The notes below the pieces were generated by a model. The model saw nothing but the letters and a program-made list of their open reading frames with translations, had not been told where the DNA came from and ran no database searches. This document shows positions 10,897 through 23,361 of a DNA stretch of 64,000 bases, piece after piece. The first letter of the stretch is position 1, and each line of letters starts with the position of its first letter. The position numbers and the translations under genes are program-made. Source of the DNA: Adiantum capillus-veneris (Eukaryota > Streptophyta > Polypodiopsida > Polypodiales > Pteridaceae); NCBI GenBank assembly GCA_014529385.2, contig CM043958.1:86184025-86248024 (forward strand). The letters run 5' to 3'.

Positions 10897-11924
10897 TTAA
10901 ATTGTGAAAGAAAATCTGCCCACCTTATTTGTTTGTTGGAAAGCTTGGTTTGTGTCATGAAATACTTGAGACTTTGGTGGTTGGTTCATAGAATAAATGG
11001 AGTCCCCAATAAGTAGTGCTTCCATGTGTCTAGGGCATGTAGAATGACTAAAAGATCTTTCTCCTAAATGCCCGACTCGTTCATCGGTATTGAGCCTTCG
11101 ACTCTCATATGCCATGTCATGCCCTTCTTGAAGCAAAACTGCTCCAAGGCAATCACCGCAAGCATCACATTGGACATCAAGTGGCTTTGAGAGATCCGGA
11201 AGCATGAGGACTGGTTGGGAGGTAAGTTTTTCTTTGAGCTTATCAAAATAATTTTGCTCCTTAGTAGTCCATACATACTTAACGTTCTCTTAGTTAAGCC
11301 ATGTAGTGATCCTGCTATTTGAGAGAATTTTGCTATGAAGCGTCCATAGTATGCGCACATACCAATAAAGCTTCTTAGCTCATGTAGATTCCTTGGATTA
11401 GGCCATGATTTTATTACCTCTAACTTTGATGGATCCATACTGATACCATCTTGAGAGATAATATGACCTAGATATTGAATCTCTTGAAGGAAAAATTTGT
11501 TTTTCTTTTGGTTAATAAAAAGCTTGTTCTCCCTCAATGCTTGAAAAATCACTTCGAGATGTTGATTATGTTCCTACAAAGACTTGGAGTAGATGATGAT
11601 ATCATCAAAGAATGCTCTAGTGAATTCGCGGTAAGATCTAATTTTTTTCTCCATTAGACGATTGAACGTAGTTGGTGCATTAGTCAAGACAAAAGGAATG
11701 ACTAGATATTCATAAAGACCTAAAGTTGTGTGAAAAGCGTTCTTTAGGATATCTTCATCCACTATCCTTATTCGATGATATTCGCTTTTAAGGTCAATCC
11801 TACTGAAGTAAGTAGATCCTTGTAGCTTATCAAACAGATCTTCTACCCGAGGCATGGGAAATCTGTTTTTGATAGTGATATGGTTTAGTGCTCCGATAGT
11901 CCACACACATATGGTATGTACCAT
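10897..11924 (-). pseudogene. Chromovirus I reverse transcriptase and RNase H
   Basis: The RT starts with KNRFPMPRVEDLFDKL and includes the fingers/palm motif FSRIDLKSEYHRIRI. The catalytic FFDDIIIYS (a common variant of YxDD) lies near 11590, followed by the thumb motif YLGHIISQDGI. RNase H follows as DVQCDACGDCLGAVLLQEG near 11150. The reading is split among three frames (11924-11574, 11552-11064, 11205-10897), so at least two frameshifts or stops interrupt it. The N-terminal part of RT before KNRFP is not cleanly open. Order and motif spelling match a Ty3/gypsy chromovirus. Confidence 0.92.
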
Positions 11925-12202
11925 CTTTCTTTTGCAGTAAAAGGACTTGAGAACAAAAGGGAGAGGAACTAGGCCTCACCATCCCTTTGTCTACCAATTC
12001 CTATACTTGCCTCATGATCTCCTTTTGTTGAGCTTGAGAGACTCGATAAGGAGGCTTGTTAGGCGGTGAGCTTTCTGGAAGGAGCTCAATGCGATGGTCA
12101 TCATCCCCTCATTTTGGAGGTAATTCTATAGGGATATCGTCGATGAACACATCTTGGAATCCTTTTAGAAAATTACACAAGTCTTACTCTTCTTGATTCC
12201 TA

Positions 12203-12751
12203 TCATTTACATTTATCAAAAGCAGAAAGATTTACAAGTGGAATAGTGCGACCACGCTCACTAGCATCTCTATACATGCTCTTTTCCCTGTAGGTGAAGT
12301 AGATTCTCCTTTCAGGGAACTTCATATCAGCAGCCATTCGATCAAACCATGGCGCCCCTAGGATAGCATCCTCATGTTGGAGAGGAGAGATGAAAAATTC
12401 TTGTTTGTCAACATAGCTTTGGACATGGAGCCTCAAATTCCCAATCAAGGGAGTAACGCAGGCTTGTTGTCCCTTGAAAGCTATGTCAGTCCCCATTACC
12501 ATGTCTCCCATCTCGAAAGCTTGAATGCCCAAGTTGGTGGCCAACTCTGTTGATATGAAGTTGTGAGTAGAGCCAGGGTCAAACAAGATGAAGTCATCAT
12601 GCTCTCTTACCTTTCCCCAAGCATAGGAAAGTGATGATCCTTTGTAATGAACATCCTCTTTTGGAGATTCAATGGTGGAAGCCCTAGGAGTCTCATTGTG
12701 CATTCTTCTTGGGACAAGGATGATAGCCATTGCTCCCCACACTTGAAACAC
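12203..12751 (-). pseudogene. Chromovirus I aspartic protease region
   Basis: The frame holds the retropepsin-like segment LFDPGSTHNFISTELATNLG and the second protease strand DAILGAPWFDRMAAD. The active-site triad that is normally D-S/T-G reads D-P-G, so the residue after the catalytic Asp is changed. The protease cleaves the Gag-Pol precursor. The frame overlaps the end of gag (12888-12607) in another phase, which reflects a frameshift. Confidence 0.85.
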
Positions 12752-14100
12752 ATATGGTCCTTAAAAAAAGCTTCAAGCTCTTCACGAGAGATTTTGTTTA
12801 TGCCTTTGTAAACTCCCTTCTCCTTGGACTGATTGTTGTTGTTGTTGTTGAAAGTACCCTGGGAAGATTTTTGAGCATTGGTTTTCACCTTTGTGTTGAC
12901 CGCTGGGTCAACAACACAACATAACTCAAGTTTCGTACCAAAGTCTTATGTTATTTGTAATGAGTAGTTATTCTAGTTTCAGAAGCCGGGGTGCAATGGC
13001 ACTTCCAGATTGTAAATACAAAGCCATTTGACCCATTCAACCCCATTTTTGGTTAAACCTAAGGTAGCCTTAATATATAAGGTACCTAGGTCATTTTGTA
13101 AGAAAGGGACTTTTATCATAATCAAAACTTAGCACTGCCGTCTACTGTGTGTGAGAGAGAAAGAGAGTGAGCGTGAGCTTTATCCTCTCGCTATGCCCGG
13201 CTCGCTCAACACATTGGAGATCCGACTGCACCATTGTTGTAGGCTTGAGGAGAGCTACGCGACAACGCCAAGCATTCCACGCGGGATGAAGCGCACACGC
13301 CGACGCATCTATGAGCTATTTGTGGCCGTAAGTGTATCAAACGATGTCTGTTTTCTGCGTGCTAGTAGTCTATAGAATCGTGGCGACATAAGCTACGCAT
13401 AGGTACTCATAAATTTCACTTTCGGGCAGTTTCAAAATTCTGCTCTGTCATCCTATGCGTTTTCTGTAGATGGGTTTAGAATGAGGGTTTTGAGTGTAGA
13501 AGCTTAGGGACAGGTGTATCCTAGTGAGGGGATGGTGTTCCTTAAGTTTTGTACGAATCTGGCATGATTAGGTGAGTTACCTTCCGTATGTGTGTATGTG
13601 GCTAGGTGGTGTAGTTGAGAGCAGTGAGGTTCTTGATTGTGGTTTAGTTGGCCTTCCAGAGTGTTGTATGTGTAGGATGGTCTCAGCCTGACAAGCTAAA
13701 GAGATTTCCTCCGTGTGCCTATCGTATCATCTGTGTCCTCGATTGACATTATGTTGATCTAGGTAGTGTTTGCATGCACTTCATGGGTGTGTGAGTTGCT
13801 CCGTCCAACACTTTGCATCTTTTTTATCTTTGTTTTCCATGGGCTTGACATCCCCTCTAGCCCCTTGATGGAAATTGATGCGTGAAGCAACCATGGTGTG
13901 ATGAATTAGTTCAGTGATAGAACTAGGCCATTGAGAGTTGATGTATTCGGCCATCTCTTCAGATAATCCCGCACAAAATTTTTGCTTTTTCTCGGCAAAG
14001 TCTTATCTTTTGAAAGAGAGTAGCATTGAGATGTGTCAAAGACAATTAATTAAATCTTCTAAATTATCGTTGGACCCCTTGGATGGCCAACGAATAGGCT
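12607..14100 (-). pseudogene. Chromovirus I gag, interrupted by a solo LTR
   Basis: Two gag pieces flank the LTR inserted at 12894-13810. The upstream piece (about 14050-13816) contains EKKQKFCAGLSEEMAEYI and ITELIHHTMVASRINF, typical of the chromovirus capsid C-terminus, with at least two stops. The downstream piece (12888-12607) has an Asn run and a zinc-knuckle start, CFKCGEQ, whose histidine is not in frame. The two pieces are in the same frame once the insertion and one copy of its target duplication are ignored. The N-terminal half of gag and the primer-binding site are missing between here and the LTR at 14050. Confidence 0.7.
12894..13810 (+). mobile_element. Solo LTR inserted in chromovirus I gag
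   Basis: A 917-bp unit begins TGTTGACCGC, ends CGTCCAACA, and is flanked on both sides by the direct repeat CTTTG (12889-12893 and 13811-13815). A TATA-like TTAATATATAAGG lies near 13068-13080, so the likely transcription sense is +. It has no internal genes. This is the signature of an LTR retrotransposon that inserted and then lost its interior by LTR-LTR recombination. The internal GC-rich region at 13190-13300 is probably R/U5 leader sequence, not a gene. Confidence 0.88.
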
Positions 14101-14771
14101 TCAGGCACACCATAAGGGCAACATGAGGAGGAACTTCGCAAGTGTCCCTTTTGCTTTCTTTGTACCAAGCATGCCTTGTGTGAGTGTATGTGTGTGTTCT
14201 CTCTCATCCCCCCTCTTGTAGGGTCTGCCCCCTCCTTGTAGGGATTGAATATTAACTTTTTGGCACACCTTATCTCAAGCACCTTAGTCAGCAAGCATGC
14301 CAAAGCACCTCAAGCTTGGGTGGTGTTCCCACAAGCACCTCAAGCACCTTAGTTGGAAAGCACGACAAGCACCTTAGTTAGCAAGCACGAAAAGCACCTT
14401 ATTCATCAAGCACGACAAGCACCTCAAGCACCTTAGCCATCAAGAACGACAATCACCTCAAGCACCTTAAGCTTGGGCCGGGTTCCCACCTCAAGCACAA
14501 CCCTAGCTTACCTAAGGTCAAAGGACTTTTAACACTAACTATTGGAGGTCTTCAATGAATCTAATCCTAAGAGTCTCTATTCTCCATTGGTTAGCCTTGC
14601 TATTTGATAGATCCTCTCATTTGGGCCCCCTTACTTTTGGCCCCGTGTTGAGATAGATCTATAAGCACATGTCTATATCTTAACCCTTGGTCCCGTTTAT
14701 TCTCCCACATTAAATGATCAATTTAATATCAAAAAATTATTTGGGTTAGTTAGATATTAGATTTTATGACA
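14050..14771 (-). mobile_element. 5' LTR of chromovirus I, internally deleted
   Basis: Direct repeat of 7210-8971 lacking ~1.03 kb. On the minus strand it starts TGTCATAAAATC at 14771. The deletion junction at 14621-14628 carries TTGGGCCC, which flanks the missing block in the other copy. It abuts mid-gag sequence at 14050, with no primer-binding site or gag N-terminus between. Confidence 0.7.
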
Positions 14772-16400
14772 CTTTTCATGGATTGCACTAGATTATCAAT
14801 GCTTATGACTCTTTTAGTGCATATTTTGAACGCCAAATGCTTTTATGCACTAATTATTGAGCTCTTGTACAGAAGTATTAGTCAATGATACAAATTTTGG
14901 GCGGATTGCATTTGCAGAGAGGAAATTTATGTCATCATATATTCTTGTCTCTATTTTCTATGTATACCATGTATGGTATTGTAAGGACATGGGTCCTATG
15001 GGCAAGGCCACCGGCGGCAAGGACCCATGTCCTTATAGATATGTAGGAGCAAGCATATAACCATCAATTGTATGCCACCCATTATGATGATTCATGGATA
15101 TTTTGTGCATGGAAGGAATTCAAAATGTTGAGATTTTGATTGAGAATGAACTTTGGGTGCTAATGTTGATTGAATTTTTTTGCACTAAAAGGAAAAAAAA
15201 ATCTTTTTTGGCATGCATGTGGATTCATCCTAAAGCTACATTGACACTAAATTGATGCTTGGTTGAGAGTGTGCATAAAAGTTTGGTCTTGGTACTACTT
15301 GAAGCATTATCAGTGCTTGATTTTATTGAAAAATCATTGTATAGCACTAAATTGAGCTTCTTGAATGATCAAGAGAGAGCATGAGACTTTTGGGGTTGTG
15401 GTTGATCGTGCATTTTTTGTGCTTGTGTTGAAAGACCAGATGATTGTATAGCTCTAACGACTGAGTTGTTTTTGAAGGATCGTGTGGCAAAGTTTCATTT
15501 TCATCGATCCATGACAAGTGTTTACATTGCACTAAATAAAAAATTATTCTTGGTATGCATGTGAGATTCCTTTGAGAGCTACATTGAGATACATTCATGC
15601 TTGGTCAAGACAAGTACTCCAAATTGGATTTGATCGCTACATTTTAGTGCTTGGTGTGATTGCAACTGTCCTTTTGTACTAAAAGAATATTCTACGTTTG
15701 ACATTGTTAGTTGCAGCTTAGAGCTTGATTTGAATGCAAAACCTTGCACAGAACTAGCCATTGAACTTCTTCAAAGGGCCATTTTAAAAAAAATTTGGTT
15801 GAGAAAGAACTTGATGTGCATGCACAAATGCTTTGGCACTAAAAAATTGAACTGCTTTTGGAAGGTTGTGGGTACACAAGAGCTTTCAATTATCCAAGGC
15901 CGTGTGTTGGCATTACTTTATATTGCAAAATTTGGCTATTTAGAGCCATTAACTTTCATTCCATCTAGTTGCACTCATCTCTAGCTCATATTCTCTAAAA
16001 TTAAAAAATTTCACGTGAGCTAGTTGAAGCTTTAAATTGTAAAATTTGGCTTTCAAGAGCCACTTCAAATTCATTCAAGAATTGCATTATTTCTAGCTCT
16101 TGGCTTGTTTTTACTTCCATATTTCAATTAAGCTAGCACTTAATCAACTTTTGAATCATGCATGAGAGGTTTTAACATTGCAAAATGTGCTTATGAAGAA
16201 GCATTATCTCTCTCTCATTTTGTTGTGTATGCATTCACTTGCTACTAAAGAGCATCATGTGCATAACCAAAGGCACTTTTTTTCCTATGATTTTTTCCCT
16301 TTGGCATATTTGGGTATTTGAGACCCTGGCATTAGGATTTCATTAATGTTTTTTTGTGTGTTTTCGGCTTTCAATAAATGGCCTTTGAAGCTTGTGTTTA
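14772..16400. other. AT-rich intergenic or LTR U3 sequence, no gene seen
   Basis: No recognisable gene. The words GCACTAAA, AGAGCTTG and TTGCATTGCA recur irregularly. It lies upstream of two TATA-like sites and of the tRNA-Asp primer-binding site, so its right part is probably U3 of the Athila/Tat-like LTR. The LTR's left edge cannot be fixed because no partner LTR is visible. Confidence 0.35.
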
Positions 16401-17383
16401 CACTTAGCTTCAAGAAGCTATAAATAAAGGGAATCAAGAGACTTCTCTAAAAAAAAGTGGATGCTTGCTCAAGGATGCTTAAAAGAGCACGTGTTAGCAG
16501 CAGGCTAACTTGAATAACATTTTTTGGAGCTTTTATTGTAAAAACACTTATTATTTGATACATCGGGAATGTTGTAACTCCTATTTTCCAGATGAATAGT
16601 GTAATCGATGAGCTGGGGCTACAAGCTTCTAGATTGTATCAACTTATCTTTAGTTAGAGCTCCCAAATTATTATTCTTTTGACCAAAGAAACCTTGGCTA
16701 AGGTATAAAGGCCAAATTTTTGTAAGTTATTTTTCAAGTTTTGGATAATAGAAACACAGTTGAGCTAAGATCGCTCACTTTTCTCCTTCTCGCGTTTCCT
16801 ACTACCTTCTCGGTTGTCACATTGCAGTGTTGTTTGTTGCATTGTAACCGCAAACAGGTAAGAGCTCTACGCGTTGATGTAAATATTTTATGGTAATCTG
16901 TAGCTTTTGGCGTCGCTGATCTACGTTCTAATTTCATCTCATAAGTAGGAATTTAAGCTAGGAAATCACAAAATAAGCATAGGCGGGGTATTGGGGCATC
17001 ATTGCTAAGCATTTAGATGCATTCTGGGCCGAAAACAACTAGGTCAAAAACTCATTGCTGTTAACAATCGTGATTTTTTCACTTGACCTAAAGTGAGATT
17101 TAATCATAAGCATGCTTGCTTAGGTCCTATAAATAGGTCCTAGAAGTTTCGTAACGTTTGGATGTCATTTGATGCTGTAACGATTATGATTTGTTTGCCG
17201 ATTAACGACTAGCTTTTGGTGACTTTGGTCATTTGAGTGTAGCTTGTGTTAGATGCAAGCTATCTCTTGTTTTCCAAGAGATTGACAACCTCTTATAGCT
17301 TCGTCCCATGGATTGACAATTATGTTCGTTGTTCTCGCTATGTCTGCAATAAGATAGGAGTGAGGTTGGAAACCCGTCCCACA
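16400..17383 (+). mobile_element. 3' part of the LTR of the Athila/Tat-like element
   Basis: The region contains TATA boxes at 16418-16430 (CTATAAATAAAGG) and 17128-17138 (CCTATAAATAGG) and ends CGTCCCACA two bases before a tRNA-Asp primer-binding site. It should hold the promoter, R and U5 that drive the gag-pol frames further right. The start is arbitrary because the true TG terminus is not identified. Confidence 0.5.
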
Positions 17384-17385
17384 TT

Positions 17386-17408
17386 TGGTGCCGCTGCCGA
17401 GGATCGAA
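17386..17408 (+). other. Primer-binding site, tRNA-Asp type
   Basis: TGGTGCCGCTGCCGAGGATC matches the complement of the plant tRNA-Asp 3' end with three visible differences. It starts immediately after the LTR end and primes minus-strand cDNA synthesis. It assigns the element to the right to the Athila/Tat group. Confidence 0.8.
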
Positions 17409-17939
17409 TAGACCTAAAATAGGGAAAACATGAGCGTATTGTGTAGTTATCCTTTGACTTCCTCTAGGATCACCTAGAGTTAAAACTTTCTCTTTAAAAC
17501 CGCATAGCTTAAGATTGTCGTCTTTTGCTGTGTAGAGGTAGCTTGGAATTAGGTTGTACTTGCTAAGTACCTTTTAGGATTGTAGAATTAGATTGGGATT
17601 TTGAGAATGATTGATGAACGAGACAAGTCTTAAGATCAAGAATCAGAAAACTGTAAAAAACAAGAAAACAAGTGTTTGTGGACACTTTTCACAACCCAAT
17701 CGCAGTAGAACCTAGGAGTAGGGTAAGTAGAATCTAAGGTGGGATCTTAGAACATTGCTCACTCCAAAAGAATCAATTGTGAGTTGTTTATGTGAAGTAG
17801 CAGATTTTTAGGTCTACAGCTTGAAACAACACCAAAAGACTGTCAACCACTGAATCCGGCTGGAGATTATGCTCTTAAAAATTGTATGAACCAGTGGGTA
17901 AGCTTAAGGACACATTTGAGGTAAATTTTCAAAGAGTTT

Positions 17940-18960
17940 GCAAAAACTTAGATTATTTACTTTTTTTTGGAGATTCTAGGACAAATTAAGTTTTGACTTG
18001 ACTTAGAGGCTTAAAATAGGTCATCCAAAGACTGCCAATGGAAAAAATTGAAAAAAGTGTTCATTTTAGGCCAAAAGTAAATAATTGTGATTATTTACTT
18101 TCAGCTCAAAATTGACAAGGTGGATATCAAAGACTCTATGCATGTTTGCAAACATCTTTTGTAAAGGCTCATAGAATTTGGATTACCAAACTGACCAAAA
18201 CCTTAATAAAAATTGAAATCTGTACTGATTGTTGAGAACTTGAGTGTGACTTGGAAAATCTTGCTCAAACTTAGTGAAACTTGACTGAGAGGCTTAGATT
18301 GAAGTGTTAAACATGTGTATATGCTCTGTTGACCAAAAAGATACAAAAATTTGTGAGCAGTAAATGATCACGATTATTTACTTTTGATAAATTTCTCAAC
18401 TTTTTTGACCAACCCAGCATACCAGCAGTTTTATCATGTTATATTAAGTACACAAATCAAATTTGATAAAATTTGGATCATTGAAGTGAAAATTGTGACC
18501 AGATTTATAAAGTTAGTCTGCAGACACAAAACTATTGGACCAATTGAACATGGATTATCCAAACTTGATAAAATTTGGTTGGGAAGCTTGAGTCGAGTTG
18601 CTTAACCAGTTTGTGTCAACATTTTGACAAAAAGTACCAAAAATAAATAATCGTGATTATTTACATCTGCTACAAAATTGGACATTTTTGCTTATTTGAG
18701 TATACCACAAGGTCAAGCATATCAAGTAGACTCCAGAAATCCAATTTGGTGAAATTTGAATCACAAAAGTGAGACCTAAGTTAGATTCTTGAAAGCTGAG
18801 TTTGCGGACACTAAACAATTGATAATTGGGATAAATTTTGTTAAAACTTAGTGAGACTTGTCCAGAGACCACAACAAGTTCATTACCTGGCAAAACAAGC
18901 TTAAAAAATAAAAAATAAAGAAAAGTAAATAATCACGATTATTTACTGCTGAGAACCAGA
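17940..18960 (+). repeat. Diverged ~282-bp tandem repeats with palindromic core
   Basis: A motif reading TAAATAATC-GT/AC-GATTATTTA (9-bp inverted arms, 2-base centre) occurs near 18080, 18365, 18645 and 18930. The GATTATTTAC half is also present near 17950. Spacing is about 280-283 bp, with a shorter first interval of about 140. Between the motifs, phrases such as GACCAAAAAG, AAACTTGATAAAATTTGG and GAGAGGCTTAG recur in diverged form. The array lies in the untranslated leader between primer-binding site and gag. Its function is unknown. Confidence 0.75.
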
Positions 18961-19278
18961 GACAGGATTTTGGACTTTTGAGCTTGTACATTGTTAAAAC
19001 AACATAATGCAAGGCCACTTGTCAATTTTGGGTTCAATCGGATCCAAATCAATACATGCTAGCTCAGTTTCCAGGTTTCACATTAGTCCTTTGGCTTTTT
19101 GCAAGAGTAGAATATGAAAGTCTCAAGTGCTGACTCACTTAGCTCAAATTGAAGTGATATACATAGACCAGTACAATAGTTAGCAAAAATTGTATAGTCT
19201 TTGTGAAAGAATAGCTAACTTGATTAATACTGATAAAGGAATCAGGTTGCATGGAAGGAATTGAAAGCTTGATAGGAG

Positions 19279-21620
19279 TTGCATTCAAGTCAAGTGGAAG
19301 AAACAGATAACCAGTCCAATCTGACGGTAAGTACTCTATCCAGGGTTTCACAAGTCTATATGAACCTTAGATTTGGTTGTATACTAGCAAATCAAGGCAT
19401 ATTTGGAGAGACCGCTAGTATAGTATCCACCAAAGAGAGTGTGAATCAAGGCGGTCATTTGGACACTATCTTTGAAGAAGTATCAGACACTTTCTCAGAC
19501 TCAATATCTGAAATGTCTTTCTATTCAACTCATTCAGGAACCGGAATGACAGTGTAATATAAGCACATACTCACCTTTTATAAGACGAATGACCATGGAG
19601 CTCAGGTTTACCTGGATCCTAATGAAGAGTATGCCATTCAGATTGATGACCCACGACATAGAGTTTGAAGAGGAATAAGGTCAAATAAACAAGGGAAAAT
19701 GTATATGGATAAAAACGGGAGTTAGTGTTTAAAAGTTGGAAACCCTGATGTGATAGACAAATGGGGATTAGAGGCAAATACACTCATTTCGGATATGGTA
19801 GAAAAAGAAGATCCATCGACTTTAGAATTCAAGGGATATGATCAAGTTGATTTGAAACCGTTGAAACGGCTTAGCACAGATAATCCTAGGATTGGAGTCT
19901 ATTGTTGGGAGGATAGAAACGTCAAGGATCTTTTACGGACTTCTCATGCCAAATCAAGACAATTAACATCCACGAAAGATCATCTATATCTTCAAAATCA
20001 AGGATAAGGGATCAACAGATCTACCAACCTACCTATTTAGGGATTTTTATGACAGTAACTTTGTTATAATGAGTCTTGAGGAGTTAGAACAAACCAAATA
20101 CCAAGGGTACTCCATAAGAGATTGGATATTGGGCCAAGGACTCGAAACTATTCCAAGAGAGAAACTCCGCAAGAGATCTTTTGGGAACAATGTTAAAAAA
20201 CTCAAACCTACCTCATCACAAAGAAAACCACGTGACAATAAGGCTAGTCCAAGGCTACATGAGTCACTATTTCCAACAGACCAGTTTGAAGGACTTGGGA
20301 CAAGCCCAACTGCCAAAAGAGCTGGAGTTGAACCAAATAGACGTGTCAAACCAGCTGATTTTCAAAAATGGATCAGAAAATACAGTGGATATGTGGATCC
20401 ATATTACCACTTAGCAAGCTTCAAGCAAGTGCTAAGAGAAAAATTCATATTTGTTCCACACTCACTTTGAGGGATTTGGAATGACATTAGAAGGAAAAGC
20501 ATTGACATGGTTCCAAAACATTCCACCAAGGTCAATCATGGACTTAAATACATTAGCTCAAGGATTTGTAGCTGCATGTTCCAAAAAGGGGATCAAACAT
20601 AATACAGTAGCTCAAATCTATAGCTTCAAACAGAAACAAGGTGAGTCTGTTAGGGATTGTGCAACTAGGATGAAGCAATACATTGCAAGATGCTCAGAAC
20701 TAGAAATACCTGCAGAAGGAAGATTAGTGTCATTGTTTCTAGAGGGACGGATAAACAAATAACTTCATGCTATACTGCATAGCAATAAACATATGAGCCT
20801 AGAAGAGTGTGTATTAGATGCCATTGAATTGGGAGACAATTATGATATCTTCAATGAAGAAGATGTCCCTAAGGATACTCAGAGTGAGAAAACAACATCC
20901 ATAATATCAACACAAGTGGAAACGATTGCCGCAGCACCACTTACAACCATAGAAGACATGCTCAAAAGGATGAAGTAAATGATGAATAACATGCAAAAAG
21001 CACCGATGAGAGGACCAGGGCAAGGGATACCTCAAGAGGGACAAAACCAATTAGGCCGCAAAAATTGTGTGCTATCAAAGGTAAATGGACCACCCATGAG
21101 ACCAATGAATGCTATTACCCACCAAAGTATGATGTAAATGTTCAATATGTGCCTATGAGGCCACAAGGATATCCCATGAACAGATATCAGCCTAATGTGG
21201 CCCCAACACAAAGACCACCGATGGGTATGGAAAGACCTCAACTAGTGTTGGACATAATGCAGTGCATGTAAAGTACATGCATTCAGAAGGAGTCATAGAT
21301 GAACAAGCACTAGTGCTTGTTACACCCTATATGGAGCCTAGTCCATCTACAATAATGGTAGAAGGAGAGTGGTATACTTCACATCCACCACCAATGGAAG
21401 AACTTGTGACTTATGCTACACCAGAGCTTGCATCAATGTACTATGTAGCTAATCAAGGTGTTAGACCTTCATATGGTAAGACCCATGATTAAGCCAAGGA
21501 CTAGAAACTATCATAACTGTGGTGCAAATGATCATTGGAAAAATGAATGCCTAGAACCTGACAAGAACATTAAGCCAATTGAAGCTTTTTGTACACAATG
21601 TTACAAAAAGGGAGACTGTT
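19279..21620 (+). pseudogene. Athila/Tat-like gag
   Basis: Several frames (19279-19557, 19750-20007, 20069-20470, 20451-20762, 20793-20978, 21065-21492) together read as a long Gag. The capsid-type retrotransposon gag domain is clear at 20466-20760 (GMTLEGKALTWFQNIPP, then RMKQYIARCSEL). A CCHC knuckle near 21508-21555 reads YHNCGANDHWKNEC, where the first Cys has become Tyr (TGT to TAT). Gag packages element RNA into particles. Stops at 19555, 20760 and 20976 plus frameshifts make it inactive as read. The first frame opens at a TTG codon, so the true start is uncertain. Confidence 0.85.
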
Positions 21621-21879
21621 AAGAAAAAGGGATAAAGCAGCAGTGAATATAGTCCAAGTGACACATAGTAGCTCTTTGGAGAGTGAACCTATTGTTCCAA
21701 TCAAGGTGATCACTAGAGCTCAGGTTAATAAAAAGAAATATAACTCCTCTTATGACTAAGAGAATACTAAGAATTCCTCTCAAAAGACCAAGAGAAGAAT
21801 AAGCCACAAGTATGAGATGAGAAAACAGAAACAAAAGGCTGAAATCGAGGAGAAAGCCAAGAAACTATTCTAGGAAAAA

Positions 21880-22755
21880 GTGAAAGAAACAGGAAGTGAA
21901 ATCAAGGAAACCACAATGAAATTTGGAGGATCAATTTTGGTAGACAAAATTTTTGAGCCAATCAATGCAGCCTTGGAAGCTTACCAAGTGGGACGACTTA
22001 AAGTAGGCCAAAACATGGAAAACAAATGGAAAAACTATCATTCTCCAGATATGGAAGCAGCTAAACATGAAGCTTATCAATCTTTGGTAAGAATTACTTA
22101 GGAGATGCTGGAAAAACAAAAACTGAAGCTTGAGAGTATAGCAAAACCTAAGGAGCTTGTGGTAGGACCCAATAAAGAGAAATCCGAAGTGGTGGTAGAA
22201 ACCCACCTTGAAACTAAAGAGCCAGAACTCATAGTGCCTGACAGTGCAGATTATTTAGATGGAATTCCGTTCGTGGAAGAAGACTGGCCATGAAATTTAT
22301 GGGAAAAGTTGAGAGAAATTAATTATGGGAGCATAACTTTGAAGTCTGCTCCTATAGAGGAAGTTTGGTTAGACAATCTACCTCATGATATGGACATGGA
22401 TCTACAATCCTTGTATGGAGATTGCGGCTATGAAGCATTAGGAATGTCTAACCAATGACTCTAAAAACACTACCGTCTTACTTAGGAGACAATGAAGATG
22501 AATCCATAGTGTGTAAAACCACTAAGATAAAAAGAGCAAAACAGACCCTAGAGGTAGACAACATCCATTCAATCATATCTACACCCATTCAATGCACTCT
22601 TACCTTGGGAGAATTGTTAAAAACCAAACCATATTTATGGAATTATTTACAAAAAACTCTAGAGAAGGTGGGGATAACAGGGCTAATCATAAAAAAATTG
22701 GGAAAATTAAAATGCAAATTGGATAACAAAGAGATTAGATCGGTCCCAAAATGAA
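21880..22755 (+). pseudogene. Gag-protease linker of the Athila/Tat-like element
   Basis: Lys/Glu-rich frames at 21880-22101, 22105-22293 and 22455-22754 lie between gag and protease. They contain no recognisable catalytic motif, but they continue the same coding direction with only single stops between them. They are best read as the variable linker of the same polyprotein. Confidence 0.55.
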
Positions 22756-22799
22756 CAAAGTCAGAGAATAACGGAGGGGAAGAAGGAAACACAACCCGT

Positions 22800-23297
22800 C
22801 CAGTGAGATACAATGATGTAGAAACCATGGCAATACTGGATAGTGGGACAAGCATAGCCATAGCCACAAATATAGTATGAGAATCATGGGGATAACCGCC
22901 CATTAGACAAACTCGAATGAAATTGCAATTGGATGATGGACACATCAAAAGACCCTTAACACTGCTTGAAAAAGTGATTGTTAGTTCCTGTGGAATTGAT
23001 TATCAACATACTTTTGCAATAGTGGACTTTCGAAAGAAACTTAATTATGAAATCATCTTGGGAAGACTGTTCATGCTACAAGTACAACTCATTCAGGGTT
23101 GGGGAAACAATTACATGTACTTGAAGCAAGTGGGATCAATCACAAGGGTTAATCTAAAAGATCACACTTATAGATATATCATAAAAACGCCCATATTTGA
23201 CTCGATCTCTTTGGTTGAATCGAAGCTTCCATCTTGGTTAAACAAAGACACACCTATTTGGATGTGTAGAGCCTCAGAAAAAGAGAGCTTAAAATGA
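22800..23297 (+). pseudogene. Athila/Tat-like aspartic protease
   Basis: The active-site segment MAILDSGTSIAIATN (near 22830-22870) has an intact D-S-G. After stops near 22880-22895 the frame continues as MKLQLDDGHIKRPL, and the second conserved strand YEIILGRLFML lies near 23050. This is the retropepsin of a Ty3/gypsy element. It is broken by at least two in-frame stops. Confidence 0.8.
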
Positions 23298-23361
23298 GAA
23301 GAATGTATTCTAAAAGGGATTGCACAGATGAAACCTATATACCTGAACCCATTTCGGAGCA

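Noticed and set aside
13151-13375. 74-codon GC-rich frame as a host gene
   Set aside because: It lies wholly inside the solo LTR, downstream of its TATA box, and shows no domain.
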